Source of the DNA: Cycloclasticus sp. symbiont of Poecilosclerida sp. M
Lineage (GTDB): Bacteria > Pseudomonadota > Gammaproteobacteria > Methylococcales > Cycloclasticaceae
DNA: 64,000 nucleotides
Direction: 5' to 3'
Assembly: GCA_002101225.1 (NCBI GenBank)
Contig: LWTN01000243.1
Coordinates: 25,093-89,092, forward strand
The notes beneath the pieces are model-generated. The model worked only from the letters and a program-made list of their open reading frames with translations. It was not told the origin of the DNA and ran no database searches. This document shows positions 30,405-42,399 of the stretch, one piece after another (within the stretch, counting starts at the first letter, position 1; each line of letters begins with the position of its first letter). The translations under genes were made by a program, and so were the position numbers.

Positions 30405-32222
30405 ATGGCGATAAAGCAGTTACCCCCTCAATTAGTTAATCAGATAGCCGCCGGTGAAGTTATCGAGCGCCCTGCATCGGCACTGAAAGAGTTGATTGAA
30501 AACTCTTTAGATGCGGGTGCAACACAGGTAGATATTGAAATAGAGGAAGGGGGCGTTCGTTCAATTAAGGTGCGTGATAACGGTTCGGGCATATTAAAAG
30601 GCGATATTGCACTTGCATTATTAAGACACGCAACCAGCAAAATTGCCTCGTTAGGCGATTTGGAATCGGTGCTGAGCTTTGGTTTTCGTGGTGAAGCCTT
30701 ACCCAGTATGAGTTCTGTCTCACGGCTTGTCTTGACATCAAAAGTTGCGAGCGAAGACCATGCGTGGTCTGTACGGGGAGATGGTACAGAGGTCGATCTC
30801 GAGCCGATGCCAGCATCACACCCAGTGGGTACGACGGTTGAGCTAAGGGACCTTTTTTACAATACCCCCGCGCGTCGAAAGTTTCTAAAGACAGAAAAAA
30901 CGGAGTTCAGCCATATCGAAACGGTCGTAAAGCGTATGGCGCTTAGCCAATTCGGCGTGGGCTTTAGTCTAGCGCATAATAAGCGACGCATTTTTACATT
31001 AGACGCTGCCGAATCGTTGGCCGATAGAGAGCACCGTGTATCGATGCTGTGTGGCGAAAACTTTATTGGAAATGCCTTAGCAATTGATATAGAGGCAGCC
31101 GGTTTAAGCTTAACCGGTTGGCTCGGTTCACCCACGTATTCACGCTCGCAAGCTGACATGCAATTTTTTTATGTTAATGGGCGTTTAATTCGCGATAAGT
31201 TGATTAATCACGCCGTTCGATTGGCTTTTCAAGATGTGCTATTCCATGGGCGCCACCCAGTGTACGCCTTATACCTTACGATGGATCCCCGCTTAGTTGA
31301 TGTCAATGCACACCCTGCGAAACTCGAAGTGCGGTTTCGTGAGAGCAGAGCGGTACATGATTTTATTTTCCGACGTTTAAAACAAGTGTTAACCGACGTG
31401 CGGCCAGCCGTTCAGCAGACGTCGCCGTCTGTTCCGCAAGGCGGACTAACACAAGACGGGGAGTATAGGCCCAGTAATTTAGCCTATATTGATAGTCAGC
31501 AAGCTATTCCAATGCAGGTATCAGAAATAGCGCCTCGCTACCCTGTGGGCGGTGACCGGTCGGCTTACCAAAGTCAGTATTCTACTTCTCACGCGTCACA
31601 CGGTGCTGCCGATTTTTCAATACCGAAAGGCCAAGATGTTCCTCCTTTAGGCTACGCTATAGCGCACTTGCACAATACTTATATTTTGGCGGAATCTGTA
31701 GAAGGTTTGGTTATTGTCGATACACACGCCGCGCATGAACGAATTCTGTATGAAAAATTAAAACAGCAGAGCTCAGCCGGAAAACTCGCAGAGCAGCCGA
31801 TGTTGATTCCGCAAAAAATACACGTATCGAGCGCTGAAATGGCCATTTTTGAAGAACAGCAGCCTTTGTTGGCGGAGTTATCAATTGAGCTGAGTGCGGC
31901 AGGTCCAGAAACCTTGTTAGTCCGCTCTTTGCCGGTTTTATTGGCCACCCAGGACCCTGAGGAACTTATTCGAGATTTACTGCAAGATTTAGCGCAAACG
32001 GGCGCGAGCAAGGGTGTCGAAGAGGCGTGTAACGCCGTATTTTCAAGCATGGCTTGTCACGGTTCTGTTCGCGCAAATCGCCGCCTCACGATGGTCGAAA
32101 TGAATGCGTTATTACGCGATATTGAAACAACAGAAAACAGTGGTCAGTGTAATCACGGTCGTCCGACGTGGACATTGCTGAACGTAAAGCAGCTCGATGG
32201 CTTGTTTTTACGTGGGCAATAG
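30405..32222 (+). CDS. mutL: DNA mismatch repair protein MutL
   Basis: IKQLPPQLVNQIAAGEVIERPASALKELIENSLDAGA; GFRGEALPSMSSV. Start likely 30405. Confidence 0.97.
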   Translation: MAIKQLPPQLVNQIAAGEVIERPASALKELIENSLDAGATQVDIEIEEGGVRSIKVRDNGSGILKGDIALALLRHATSKIASLGDLESVLSFGFRGEALPSMSSVSRLVLTSKVASEDHAWSVRGDGTEVDLEPMPASHPVGTTVELRDLFYNTPARRKFLKTEKTEFSHIETVVKRMALSQFGVGFSLAHNKRRIFTLDAAESLADREHRVSMLCGENFIGNALAIDIEAAGLSLTGWLGSPTYSRSQADMQFFYVNGRLIRDKLINHAVRLAFQDVLFHGRHPVYALYLTMDPRLVDVNAHPAKLEVRFRESRAVHDFIFRRLKQVLTDVRPAVQQTSPSVPQGGLTQDGEYRPSNLAYIDSQQAIPMQVSEIAPRYPVGGDRSAYQSQYSTSHASHGAADFSIPKGQDVPPLGYAIAHLHNTYILAESVEGLVIVDTHAAHERILYEKLKQQSSAGKLAEQPMLIPQKIHVSSAEMAIFEEQQPLLAELSIELSAAGPETLLVRSLPVLLATQDPEELIRDLLQDLAQTGASKGVEEACNAVFSSMACHGSVRANRRLTMVEMNALLRDIETTENSGQCNHGRPTWTLLNVKQLDGLFLRGQ

Positions 32223-32243
32223 GGCCATCTGCACAATACGAAC

Positions 32244-33182
32244 TTGATTAAATCGAATAAACCACCCGTTGTATTGTTAATGGGGCCAACGGCTTCGGGC
32301 AAAACCGTATTAGGTATTGAGCTTGCAAAAGCTTTCGATGGAGAAGTAATAAGCGTTGATTCGGCGCTGGTGTATCGAGGTATGGATATTGGAACCGCAA
32401 AACCAAATTTGGCTGAACGTGACGGAGTCGAGCACCATTTAATTGACATACTAGACCCTGCAGAGACATTTTCTGCTGGGGAGTTTCGTCGTCAAGCGTT
32501 ACAACTTATTAATGAGATTACACGCCGAGGTAAATTGCCGATATTGGTCGGCGGTACGATGTTGTATTTTCATGTGTTGCAAGAAGGTTTAGCCGTATTG
32601 CCAGATGCAGATACAAGCATTCGCCAAGAAATAGAAGCTCAAGCAGAGGCAGAAGGCTGGGAGAGTGTGCACCGTCGGTTGAGTGAAGTTGACCCTGTTG
32701 CGGGCAAGCGTATCCACCCGCATGATACTCAGCGAATCCAGCGCGCGCTGGAAGTTTATTTGGTGTCTGGGTGTACCCAAACAGAATGGATTGAACAGCA
32801 AAAGGCATCAGAGCGGGAGTTTGAGGCGATAAAACTCGCAATTGCGCCGACTGAACGTTCAGAGCTACATAAGAAAATTGCCCAGCGTTTTGATCTGATG
32901 CTAGAGCAGGGTTTTATTGCAGAAGTCGAAGGCCTATATAGCCGTTCAGACCTTGACGCTTTTTTGCCATCAATGAGAGCGGTGGGTTACCGCCAAGCGT
33001 GGAGCTTTTTATCTGGAAACTATAATCAGGATGTTATGCGTGAGAAGGCGATTATTGCGACAAGGCAATTAGCAAAACGGCAATTCACTTGGTTAAGGGG
33101 TCAAGAAGATACCACATGGCTTCAGTCCGAAGACCCGCAAGCATTTGATAAAGCACGTAATAAAATAAAAAATTACCCCTAA
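32244..33182 (+). CDS. miaA: tRNA dimethylallyltransferase
   Basis: LMGPTASGKTVLGIELAKAF, DSALVYRGMDIGTAKP, GGTMLYF. Confidence 0.96.
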   Translation: MIKSNKPPVVLLMGPTASGKTVLGIELAKAFDGEVISVDSALVYRGMDIGTAKPNLAERDGVEHHLIDILDPAETFSAGEFRRQALQLINEITRRGKLPILVGGTMLYFHVLQEGLAVLPDADTSIRQEIEAQAEAEGWESVHRRLSEVDPVAGKRIHPHDTQRIQRALEVYLVSGCTQTEWIEQQKASEREFEAIKLAIAPTERSELHKKIAQRFDLMLEQGFIAEVEGLYSRSDLDAFLPSMRAVGYRQAWSFLSGNYNQDVMREKAIIATRQLAKRQFTWLRGQEDTTWLQSEDPQAFDKARNKIKNYP

Positions 33183-33338
33183 TGGCTTGAAAAATTGTGA
33201 GATAGTCACCATAACCAGTTTAACAGGCGGGCAGTTGTCACGTTAAACTACGCCTAAGCGGTGTGTTTGCATCGCAAATTACGTATGAAAATGTTGAAGA
33301 TAACGGGTTTTCGTTAATAATAATAAAAGGAGCAAGGC

Positions 33339-33572
33339 ATGTCAAAGAGCCATAATTTACAAGATTCGTTTTTAAATACACTTAGAAAAGAACACGTACC
33401 GGTCGCCATTTTTTTGGTCAACGGCATTAAACTACAAGGGCAGATTGATTCATTCGATCAGTATGTCGTTATTCTTAAAAATGCGGTCAACCAAATGGTC
33501 TACAAACACGCCATTTCAACCGTTGTGCCATCACGTGGTGTTAGCACACCACGCGCAGACGCTGAGGAATAA
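33339..33572 (+). CDS. hfq: RNA chaperone Hfq
   Basis: [42 protein letters not shown]...[15 protein letters not shown]. Confidence 0.98.
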   Translation: MSKSHNLQDSFLNTLRKEHVPVAIFLVNGIKLQGQIDSFDQYVVILKNAVNQMVYKHAISTVVPSRGVSTPRADAEE

Positions 33573-33600
33573 TTCTTTATGGTAGGCAGATGATTTATTA

Positions 33601-34863
33601 ATGGAGTTATTTGAACGCCCTGCTTTTGGTGAGAGAGCCGTCGTTGTTCATCTGTCTATCAATCATAGTTTCGAGCAAGAAGCGCTTGACGAGTTTGTGC
33701 AACTCGTTGAATCAGCAGGCGTTGAAGCGGTCACAACGATAACGGGTTCGCGTAAATCACCTGATGCCAGATTTTTCATAGGCAAGGGTAAACTCGAAGA
33801 AGTTCTAGGTGTTTTAAAAGCCGAGTGTGCTGATGTTGTGTTGTTTAATCATATACTTAGCCCAAGCCAGCAGCGCAATTTAGAAAAAGAACTCGAGGTG
33901 CGTGTTTTAGATCGATCTAGCCTAATTTTAGATATCTTCGCCCAACGGGCCCAGTCGTTTGAAGGTAAGTTGCAAGTCGAGCTGGCTCAGTTGCAACACT
34001 TATCCACGCGTCTAATTCGTGGTTGGACTCACTTAGAGCGTCAAAAAGGGGGTATCGGTCTACGTGGCCCAGGTGAAACCCAGCTCGAAACCGATAGACG
34101 TTTAATTGCACAGCGTATTCGGCAAATCAAAGCGCGTTTAGTAAAAGTGAGTAAGCAACGTGACCAAGGCAGGCGAAGCAGAAAACGTGCAGATGTGCCG
34201 ACGGTTTCTTTAGTTGGCTATACCAACGCAGGAAAATCAACGTTGTTTAATGCCCTAACGCAGGCAAATATTTACGCAGCGGATCAACTCTTTGCGACAC
34301 TCGATCCAACGTTAAGGCAAGTTAAATTGCCCGATTATGGAGAGCTAGTTATCGCCGATACAGTTGGTTTTATCCAAGATTTGCCGCACGAGCTGGTCGT
34401 AGCGTTTCGATCAACTCTGCAAGAAACAATAGAAGCTGACTTGTTGCTACACGTTGTCGATGCAAGCAGTTCGAATAGAAATGAACAGATTCATGAGGTA
34501 AACAAAGTTTTACGTGCAATCGGTGCGGATAAAATTCCGCATATCATGGTGTATAACAAAATTGATTTGCTGCCGTCTGTTGAACCCCGTATTGTTAAAG
34601 ATGCAGTAGGTGAAATACAAGCTGTTTGGTTATCGGCTGAAAAAAAATTAGGCTTGGCAGAATTATTGAGCAGCCTTGCGACGAGTTGTCACCAAGAAAC
34701 ATCAAAACGCTGGGTAACGCTCAAGTCAAGCCAAGGCAAGTTAAGGGCTGAACTATTTTCAGCGGGTGAAGTCGTAAGTGAGGTCATTCAAGAAAATGGA
34801 GATTTTAAGATAGTGGTCAACCTATCGGATAGATATGCGCATTTATTGGATGAAGTGCAGTGA
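33601..34863 (+). CDS. hflX: GTPase HflX
   Basis: GPGETQLETDRR, GYTNAGKSTLFNALT, DTVGFIQDLPHELV. Confidence 0.96.
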   Translation: MELFERPAFGERAVVVHLSINHSFEQEALDEFVQLVESAGVEAVTTITGSRKSPDARFFIGKGKLEEVLGVLKAECADVVLFNHILSPSQQRNLEKELEVRVLDRSSLILDIFAQRAQSFEGKLQVELAQLQHLSTRLIRGWTHLERQKGGIGLRGPGETQLETDRRLIAQRIRQIKARLVKVSKQRDQGRRSRKRADVPTVSLVGYTNAGKSTLFNALTQANIYAADQLFATLDPTLRQVKLPDYGELVIADTVGFIQDLPHELVVAFRSTLQETIEADLLLHVVDASSSNRNEQIHEVNKVLRAIGADKIPHIMVYNKIDLLPSVEPRIVKDAVGEIQAVWLSAEKKLGLAELLSSLATSCHQETSKRWVTLKSSQGKLRAELFSAGEVVSEVIQENGDFKIVVNLSDRYAHLLDEVQ

Positions 34864-34969
34864 TTTTTAATTTTTTTGTTTATCGCTATAGCCTTTTCTA
34901 GCTTGCGAAAAAATGCTTATCACCCTAAAATTACGTTTTAAATTGAGTTAAATTTCAAAAGAGGTTTTT

Positions 34970-36178
34970 ATGTCCTGGGACGAATCAGATAAAGATAAAG
35001 ATAAAGGCAAGAAAAAAGATCCGTGGAGTGGTCGCAAGCAAGAACAAAGGCCGCCAGATCTTGATGAAATGGTGCGAGCTATGCAGGAGAAACTCAGCGT
35101 TTTATTTGGCGGCGGCGCAAAAAACAGCAAGAACAATGGTTCATCAACACCCAGTGGCTCGTCAGGCATGAGGTTAGGGTTTTTGCTGATTGCTGCTTTA
35201 ACACTTTGGGCAGCCTCAGGTATTTACATCGTTGATGAGGGTAATCGAGGTGTTATTTTACGCTTTGGTGAGTACCTAGAAACAACGATGCCGGGCCCAC
35301 ATTGGCGTTTACCGCGTCCGATCGATACCACTACCATCATTAATATCGATCAACAACGTTTTGTTGAAATCGGTTATCGTTCTGGCCGAGGTCAGCAGGC
35401 TGCAAGTGGAGTGAGCAAAGAAGCCTTAATGTTGACAGAAGATGAAAACATTATCGACGTACGTTTGGCCGTGCAATACAGGATTAAAGACGCGCAGGAC
35501 TATATGTTTAATGTACGTGCGCCAGAAATGAGCCTGAAGTTAGCGACTGAAAGTGCCTTAAGAGCGGTTATCGGCAAAAGTAAAATGGACTTTGTACTGA
35601 CTGAAGGGCGAAGTGACGTGGTCGCAAAAACGCGTTCAGAATTGCAAACCATGTTAGACGACTATGGTACGGGCATCGAAGTCACCTCAGTCAACTTAGT
35701 TGAAGCGCAGCCACCAGAAGAAGTTCAGGGTGCATTTTCTGACGCAATTAAAGCGAGGGAAGATGAGCAACGGTATATCAACGAGGCACAAGCTTATTCA
35801 AACGAAGTTATCCCTAAAGCACGGGGTGCAGCGTCTAGAATCGTGCAAAAAGCAGAAGCTTATGACTCTCGTGTTAGAGCTGAAGCCTCAGGTGATGCAT
35901 CGCGATTCACCCAGTTGTTAAAAGAATATGAAGCGGCGCCTGTAGTGACGCGTAAGCGGCTTTACTTAGAAACCATGGAAAGTGTTTTGGGTAACAGTAA
36001 TAAAGTCTTAATGGATGTAAAGGGGGGTAATAATTTAATGTACCTACCGATAGACAAATTAATTAACAAGTCCAAGACGGGCGGTGTTTCAACAGAGAGT
36101 GTTCCAGTTGAGCCTGTGCAGCAAGCTGGACAGTCGCCTACAAGCGACACTAGAGGTAGAGATGGGAGGAGAATATAA
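34970..36178 (+). CDS. hflK: FtsH protease activity modulator HflK
   Basis: N-terminal PWSGRKQEQRPPDLDE and SPFH domain; precedes hflC. Confidence 0.95.
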   Translation: MSWDESDKDKDKGKKKDPWSGRKQEQRPPDLDEMVRAMQEKLSVLFGGGAKNSKNNGSSTPSGSSGMRLGFLLIAALTLWAASGIYIVDEGNRGVILRFGEYLETTMPGPHWRLPRPIDTTTIINIDQQRFVEIGYRSGRGQQAASGVSKEALMLTEDENIIDVRLAVQYRIKDAQDYMFNVRAPEMSLKLATESALRAVIGKSKMDFVLTEGRSDVVAKTRSELQTMLDDYGTGIEVTSVNLVEAQPPEEVQGAFSDAIKAREDEQRYINEAQAYSNEVIPKARGAASRIVQKAEAYDSRVRAEASGDASRFTQLLKEYEAAPVVTRKRLYLETMESVLGNSNKVLMDVKGGNNLMYLPIDKLINKSKTGGVSTESVPVEPVQQAGQSPTSDTRGRDGRRI

Positions 36179-37047
36179 TGATTAAGATACATCCAGCAAT
36201 GATATTAGGGTTAGTCGTTACGTTGTTTATTGGTTCCATGTCTGTTTTCATGGTCGATGAACGTGAAAAAGCAATTGTCTTCCGTTTGGGTGAGATTGTT
36301 AGAAGTGACCTTGCGCCAGGCTTGTACTTCAAGTTTCCATTTATCAATAATGTACGTAAATATGACGGTAGAATTCAAACCTTGGATTCAGCACCAGAAC
36401 GCTTTTTAACCAATGAAAAGAAAAACGTGATTGTCGATACCTACGTGAAATGGAGAATATCTGACGTGGGTAATTACTATCGTTCTGTGGGTGGTGACCC
36501 GCGTCAAGTCGATACGCGTCTTAACCAATTTGTAAAAGATGAGATTCGTGCGGCCTTTAGTAAGCAGACTATTAAACAGCTAATTTCAGTCGGGCGTGAT
36601 GAAATCCGTGTTGGGCTGGTCGAAAACACCGATAAGCTTGGCAAAGCCTTGGGTATTGATATTATCGACGTGCGGATTAAGCGCATTGATTTACCGAGTG
36701 AGGTGAGCGCATCAGTTTTTAGGCGTATGGAGTCTGAAAGAGAACGTGTTGCGCGTGATTTTCGTTCGCGGGGCAAAGAAGCGGCTGAAAAAATTCGCGC
36801 CGATGCCGACAAGCAATCTGAAATCATTTTGGCTGATGCGTATAACGAATCGCAGCAACGCAGAGGTGCAGGTGATGCGGTTGCAGCAAAAACGTATGCG
36901 ACGGCTTACAAGAGAAACAAAGAGTTTTTTGCTTTTTATCGGAGTTTGAACGCGTACCGTAAGAGTATGGGGAAGAACAACGACATTATTGTTTTAGAAC
37001 CCGACTCCGATTTCTTCAAGTACTTTAAAAGTGAGCGTGGTCGGTAG
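36178..37047 (+). CDS. hflC: Protease modulator HflC
   Basis: SPFH protein; SMSVFMVDEREKAIVFRLGEIV; overlaps the hflK stop. Confidence 0.95.
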   Translation: MIKIHPAMILGLVVTLFIGSMSVFMVDEREKAIVFRLGEIVRSDLAPGLYFKFPFINNVRKYDGRIQTLDSAPERFLTNEKKNVIVDTYVKWRISDVGNYYRSVGGDPRQVDTRLNQFVKDEIRAAFSKQTIKQLISVGRDEIRVGLVENTDKLGKALGIDIIDVRIKRIDLPSEVSASVFRRMESERERVARDFRSRGKEAAEKIRADADKQSEIILADAYNESQQRRGAGDAVAAKTYATAYKRNKEFFAFYRSLNAYRKSMGKNNDIIVLEPDSDFFKYFKSERGR

Positions 37048-37071
37048 GGTAATAAAGTTAAGTAGACACAG

Positions 37072-37260
37072 GTGGTGTGGAGTGATTTATTTGCAGCGAT
37101 TGCCTTAGTGCTTGTCATTGAGGGTTTGTTGCCGTTTATCAGCCCAAGCTCAATGCGTGAAAACTATAAGCGAATCACAGAAATGAACGACCAAACCATT
37201 CGTATGGCAGGCCTTGTCAGTATGATAGGCGGTGTTTTATTATTAACTTGGGTGCGATAA
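37072..37260 (+). CDS. DUF2065 family small membrane protein
   Basis: WSDLFAAIALVLVIEGLLPFISPSSMRENYKRI; in the usual slot after hflC. Confidence 0.85.
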   Translation: MVWSDLFAAIALVLVIEGLLPFISPSSMRENYKRITEMNDQTIRMAGLVSMIGGVLLLTWVR

Positions 37261-38447
37261 AAAAAGCCGTGTCAGATATTAATAACTGGGTGTTACCAGA
37301 GGGTATTGAAGAGCTGTTGCCGGACGAAGCGTTGCGCCTGGAAAAAATACGCCGTGATTTAATTGATCTATTTGCAAGTTGGGGCTACCAGTTTGTTATT
37401 CCTCCCTTAATCGAGTTTTTGGATTCGTTGTTGGCGGGTACCAATAGCGAGTTAGCGCTTCAAACGTTTAAATTAACAGACCAAATTAGCGGTAAAACAC
37501 TCGGTATACGCGCGGATATGACGCCGCAAATTGCACGTATGGCCGCGCACCACATCAAAAAATGTGATGCACCTGTTAGGCTTAGTTATTTAGGAACAGT
37601 CTTGCACGCACGCGGTGCGCAGATAGAAAAATCACGCAGCCCGATACAACTAGGTGCCGAGTTGTACGGTAGCCAACACATAAAAAGTGACGTAGAAATA
37701 ATTCAATTGATGCTTGAAGTGCTTGCGGTTTCGGCCATTCAGCACGTGCATTTAGACTTGGGTCACGTTGGTGTTTATAGGGGGCTTGCCCAACAAGCAG
37801 GGCTTACCACTTCACAGGAAGGTGAGTTACTCGATGTATTGCAACGTAAATCCTCTGATGAGGTGGTCGAACTACTAGAAACTTATAAGTTAGATAAAAA
37901 GTGGGTTAATGTATTTGTTCAGTTATTGCAGCTAAATGGCGACGTCACGGTGCTAGAACAAGCGAAAAAGGTTCTAAAGTTAGGCGATGCATCTGTGCAG
38001 CAGGCGATTGAAGAGCTTCAAGAGATAGCCGCTCTTCTGCAGCAAAGCTACCCAAGTCTGCCATTATATTTTGATTTGGCAGAACTGCGTTGCTATCGCT
38101 ATCAGACGGGCGTGGTATTTGCCGCTTTTGTCCCAGGTTTTGGTTCAGAGATTGCGAGAGGTGGACGTTACGATAACCTGATGATTGAACAAGGCGAGCA
38201 AGTTCGCTCGGCTACAGGTTTTAGTGCGGACCTAAAGGTACTTACTCGTTTAATGGCAGTGATACTAGATGAGCAAGCAAAGGAAATTATTTTGGCGCCA
38301 GACGTTTTAGATGAAAATTTACAAGGACTCATACGGGAGTTACGTACAGCCGGTAAAACGGTCATCATGCAGTTGCCAGACTCCTCAAAACAACCCAACC
38401 ACACGGCACTAATCGCCAAAGTTAACGATAAATGGTCTGTTTCTTGA
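37248..38447 (+). CDS. hisZ: ATP phosphoribosyltransferase regulatory subunit
   Basis: WVLPEGIEELLPDEALRLEKIRRDLIDLFASWGYQFVIPPLIEF; HisRS-like without anticodon domain; between DUF2065 and purA. GTG 37269 is an alternative start. Confidence 0.92.
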   Translation: MGAIKKAVSDINNWVLPEGIEELLPDEALRLEKIRRDLIDLFASWGYQFVIPPLIEFLDSLLAGTNSELALQTFKLTDQISGKTLGIRADMTPQIARMAAHHIKKCDAPVRLSYLGTVLHARGAQIEKSRSPIQLGAELYGSQHIKSDVEIIQLMLEVLAVSAIQHVHLDLGHVGVYRGLAQQAGLTTSQEGELLDVLQRKSSDEVVELLETYKLDKKWVNVFVQLLQLNGDVTVLEQAKKVLKLGDASVQQAIEELQEIAALLQQSYPSLPLYFDLAELRCYRYQTGVVFAAFVPGFGSEIARGGRYDNLMIEQGEQVRSATGFSADLKVLTRLMAVILDEQAKEIILAPDVLDENLQGLIRELRTAGKTVIMQLPDSSKQPNHTALIAKVNDKWSVS

Positions 38448-38491
38448 TGTATTCATCACGCATTACTTAGAAATACCCGTAGCAAAACTAA

Positions 38492-39841
<1,350 letters not shown>

Positions 39842-39869
39842 GTTTAAAGATTCCTCTATGCTATGTAGT

Positions 39870-40544
39870 ATGCCTAGATTAGCTCGCAGAGTATTTGCCG
39901 ATATTCCACACCATATTACCCAGCGAGGTAATCGGCGTGAAGATGTGTTTTTTACAGATGAAGACTGGTTCTTTTATCTTGAGTTACTCACTCTTTACTG
40001 TAAAAAACATAATGTTTCAATTCTAGCCTACTGCTTGATGACAAATCATGTGCATCTGGTTTTAACACCCCGTTCTGAGAAGGGCTTACAGCAGGTATTA
40101 AAACCGTTACATATGCGATATTCCCAACATATCAATAAAATAAAAGGCTGGAAAGGCCATTTGTGGCAAGGGCGGTTTTTCTCCTCACCGCTAGATGATG
40201 CGTATACATGGTCAACTATTCGTTATGTAGAAAGAAATCCTGTTCAAGCAAGGATGATAATAAAATCAGAAAATTACCAATGGTCTAGTGCTGCCGCCCA
40301 TTGTGGTTTGAAAAAATCGCCCATACTCTCAAAGTTACCTGATTCAATGAATGGTGTGCCCCAAGATGGTTGGTCTGAATGGCTGGCTTTGCCACAAGAG
40401 CGGAGTGTTGAAAGCATTATTGAACGGAATGTTGAAAAAGGCTTGCCTTGTGGTAGTGATGATTTTATTAGTCAATTAGAGTCCATATCGAAAAGTTCTC
40501 TTCGATTTAAACCACAAGGTCGGCCTTTTAAAAACAAAGAATAG
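39870..40544 (+). CDS. REP-associated tyrosine transposase (RAYT, Y1_Tnp domain)
   Basis: MPRLARRVFADIPHHITQRGNRREDVFFTDEDWFFY...CLMTNHVHLVL (HxH)...STIRYVERNPVQARM (catalytic-Tyr region)...WSSAAAHCG. Start likely 39870. Confidence 0.92.
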   Translation: MPRLARRVFADIPHHITQRGNRREDVFFTDEDWFFYLELLTLYCKKHNVSILAYCLMTNHVHLVLTPRSEKGLQQVLKPLHMRYSQHINKIKGWKGHLWQGRFFSSPLDDAYTWSTIRYVERNPVQARMIIKSENYQWSSAAAHCGLKKSPILSKLPDSMNGVPQDGWSEWLALPQERSVESIIERNVEKGLPCGSDDFISQLESISKSSLRFKPQGRPFKNKE

Positions 40545-40840
40545 CGTCCTCTTTAATCAATTGGAACGTAATTAGACAGGATGACGCTGTTATGGAAGGA
40601 CATTATCAACACATCGAAACAACCATTAACCCAGCAGCTACAAAACAAAGGGTAGCGTCCCCTTTAAACGCACAAAACAAAGGGTAGCGTCCCCTTTAAA
40701 CGCAAAACAAAGGGTAGCGTCCCCTTTAAACGTGAGTAACCAAAACAAAGGGTACCGTCCCCTTTAACTTCCCTCTAAGGGTACCGTCCCCTTTAACTTC
40801 CCTTTAACTGAAACCGTCCCCTTTAAACGTGTCCCTTTAC
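40536..40840. repeat. REP-like array 3' of the RAYT gene, inverted relative to 5' units
   Basis: Units AAAGGGTAGCGTCCCCTTT at 40647-40665, 40679-40697, 40709-40727; AAAGGGTACCGTCCCCTTT at 40747-40765; degenerate units near 40537-40554, 40776-40794 and 40809-40824. Confidence 0.9.
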
Positions 40841-40849
40841 TTTAACCCC

Positions 40850-40878
40850 AAAAAAAACCCTGCCGAAGCAGGGTTTTA
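40850..40878 (-). terminator. Intrinsic terminator of the fadL-like gene (UUCG tetraloop)
   Basis: On - strand: AAACCCTGC-TTCG-GCAGGGTTT followed by T run. Confidence 0.85.
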
Positions 40879-40899
40879 ATATCTATTTAAATAACTAGA

Positions 40900-42399
40900 T
40901 TATGGTAAAGCGATGTTAATACCAGCGCCAACCATAAATTCATAATCTACTTGCGCCTCAAGCTGTAACTCAGTTACTGGCACTACATACGCTACAGCAG
41001 CATCTTGAATCTTAGGTAGGTCTACAGTCTCTTCTTCACCAAAAGCGTAAGCAGCGTACGCATCAATGCTTACAGCATCTGTAATTGCATAGCCTACACC
41101 AGCCGTAATAGTATGGTTCCAGATTACTGGAAGTAAAGTGGCTTGAGCGATTTTTACAATGTCATTGCCAAACGGGCCGCCGTCGCCAACAGGTAATGTA
41201 CCTAAGCCAACAAGTGAGTCAAGAGTAGTATCTGGGTCACTGCGTAGGATGTCTTCTGCATAGCTATAACCTGCTCTAAATGACCAGTCACCTGTTTCAT
41301 ACTGAGCACCTAGCAAGAATAAAAACTGGTCGTCGTAAGCGTTTTCGTATGTCGCCGCGTCACTCCAGTTTTTCCACACAACATCAGCTTCAACTAATAA
41401 GCCTTGTGCAATTACATTATCAAACGCAACGCCAACAATAACTTCTGCTGGTTGAGCGACTGATAAATCTTGGTAATCAGGGCCAAACGCGCCTGACCCT
41501 AGTCCTGCTCCGTTTCCGCTTGGACCGTTTAAAGAAGTGTCTTGGTAGAGAATATTAGTAAAGTTATATTCATGTTTTGTCTTATATGCTGCACTTAACA
41601 TAACGCCTTCTTGCACTTCATAAGTAGCGCCTAAACTACCACTAAAGCCGATATCATGTACTGATGAAGTTGTGCCGCCGAAATCATTTATACCAAGATT
41701 TGCTCCTATCGCAGGAAGTGGCCCAGGTCCATCTAAGTCAGTTGGGGCGTCAGAGCCTAATAATGCGGTAAGGCCTGCACCACCACCCGTTGGGCCAGTT
41801 GTACCAAGTTGTGCTAGTGCAAAACCAATTGTCACTGCACCACCTATAGACAATTTTTCGGTTGCTTGGTAAGCAGCCGCTAAATTAGCGTTGAAAGAAA
41901 TAAGTTCAACATTCAATGGTATTGTAACAAGACCTGTACCAAGTAGGCTAATGGGGTCATCTCGGTAGTCTGCACCTAAACCAGCATCAACTTCTAAACC
42001 GGTACCTAAGACTAGGTTAGGAGAAACTTGTAGCGTTAAACCGAAATCAGGAACAATATAATTATCAGCATCACTTTTTGATGATGTAGATACACCGCCG
42101 CCCAGTGCTGCAATGGTTGAGCTTGTTTCTATGTCAATAGACTTAAGGCCAAGGTATGACGCACCAAAGTTCATATTAATGCCTTTAAACTGCGTCAACG
42201 TAGCTGGGTTACCAAACACGGCCGCTGATGCTTCTTGTGGCATTGTGTAGGCTGCGCCCGCCATGCCGCCTGCGCGTGCTTTTGCTGACAAGTTAAGATC
42301 AGTACCAGTGCTAATAGCCATAGCGCCAGTAGATGCAAGAAGAAGCCCTAAGCCTGCTGCTACTCCAAGTGATAAAGGTGTTTTACGTATTGTTTCCAT
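40900..42399 (-). CDS. OmpP1/FadL/TodX family outer membrane transporter
   Basis: Signal peptide, ATGTDLNLSAKARAGGMAGAAY-like N-terminus (ISTGTDLNLSAKARAGGMAGA), beta-barrel repeats, C-terminal NIALP. Confidence 0.88.
   Translation of the reverse strand: METIRKTPLSLGVAAGLGLLLASTGAMAISTGTDLNLSAKARAGGMAGAAYTMPQEASAAVFGNPATLTQFKGINMNFGASYLGLKSIDIETSSTIAALGGGVSTSSKSDADNYIVPDFGLTLQVSPNLVLGTGLEVDAGLGADYRDDPISLLGTGLVTIPLNVELISFNANLAAAYQATEKLSIGGAVTIGFALAQLGTTGPTGGGAGLTALLGSDAPTDLDGPGPLPAIGANLGINDFGGTTSSVHDIGFSGSLGATYEVQEGVMLSAAYKTKHEYNFTNILYQDTSLNGPSGNGAGLGSGAFGPDYQDLSVAQPAEVIVGVAFDNVIAQGLLVEADVVWKNWSDAATYENAYDDQFLFLLGAQYETGDWSFRAGYSYAEDILRSDPDTTLDSLVGLGTLPVGDGGPFGNDIVKIAQATLLPVIWNHTITAGVGYAITDAVSIDAYAAYAFGEEETVDLPKIQDAAVAYVVPVTELQLEAQVDYEFMVGAGINIALP

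Noticed and set aside
37248-37270. hisZ/DUF2065 overlap as a possible translational coupling signal
   Set aside because: Start codon of hisZ is uncertain (37248 or 37269); overlap may be an ORF-calling artefact.
40641-40840. Possible CRISPR array (regularly recurring repeat)
   Set aside because: The units are 19-bp palindromes with short, similar spacers of irregular length and no cas genes; they match a REP/RAYT arrangement instead.
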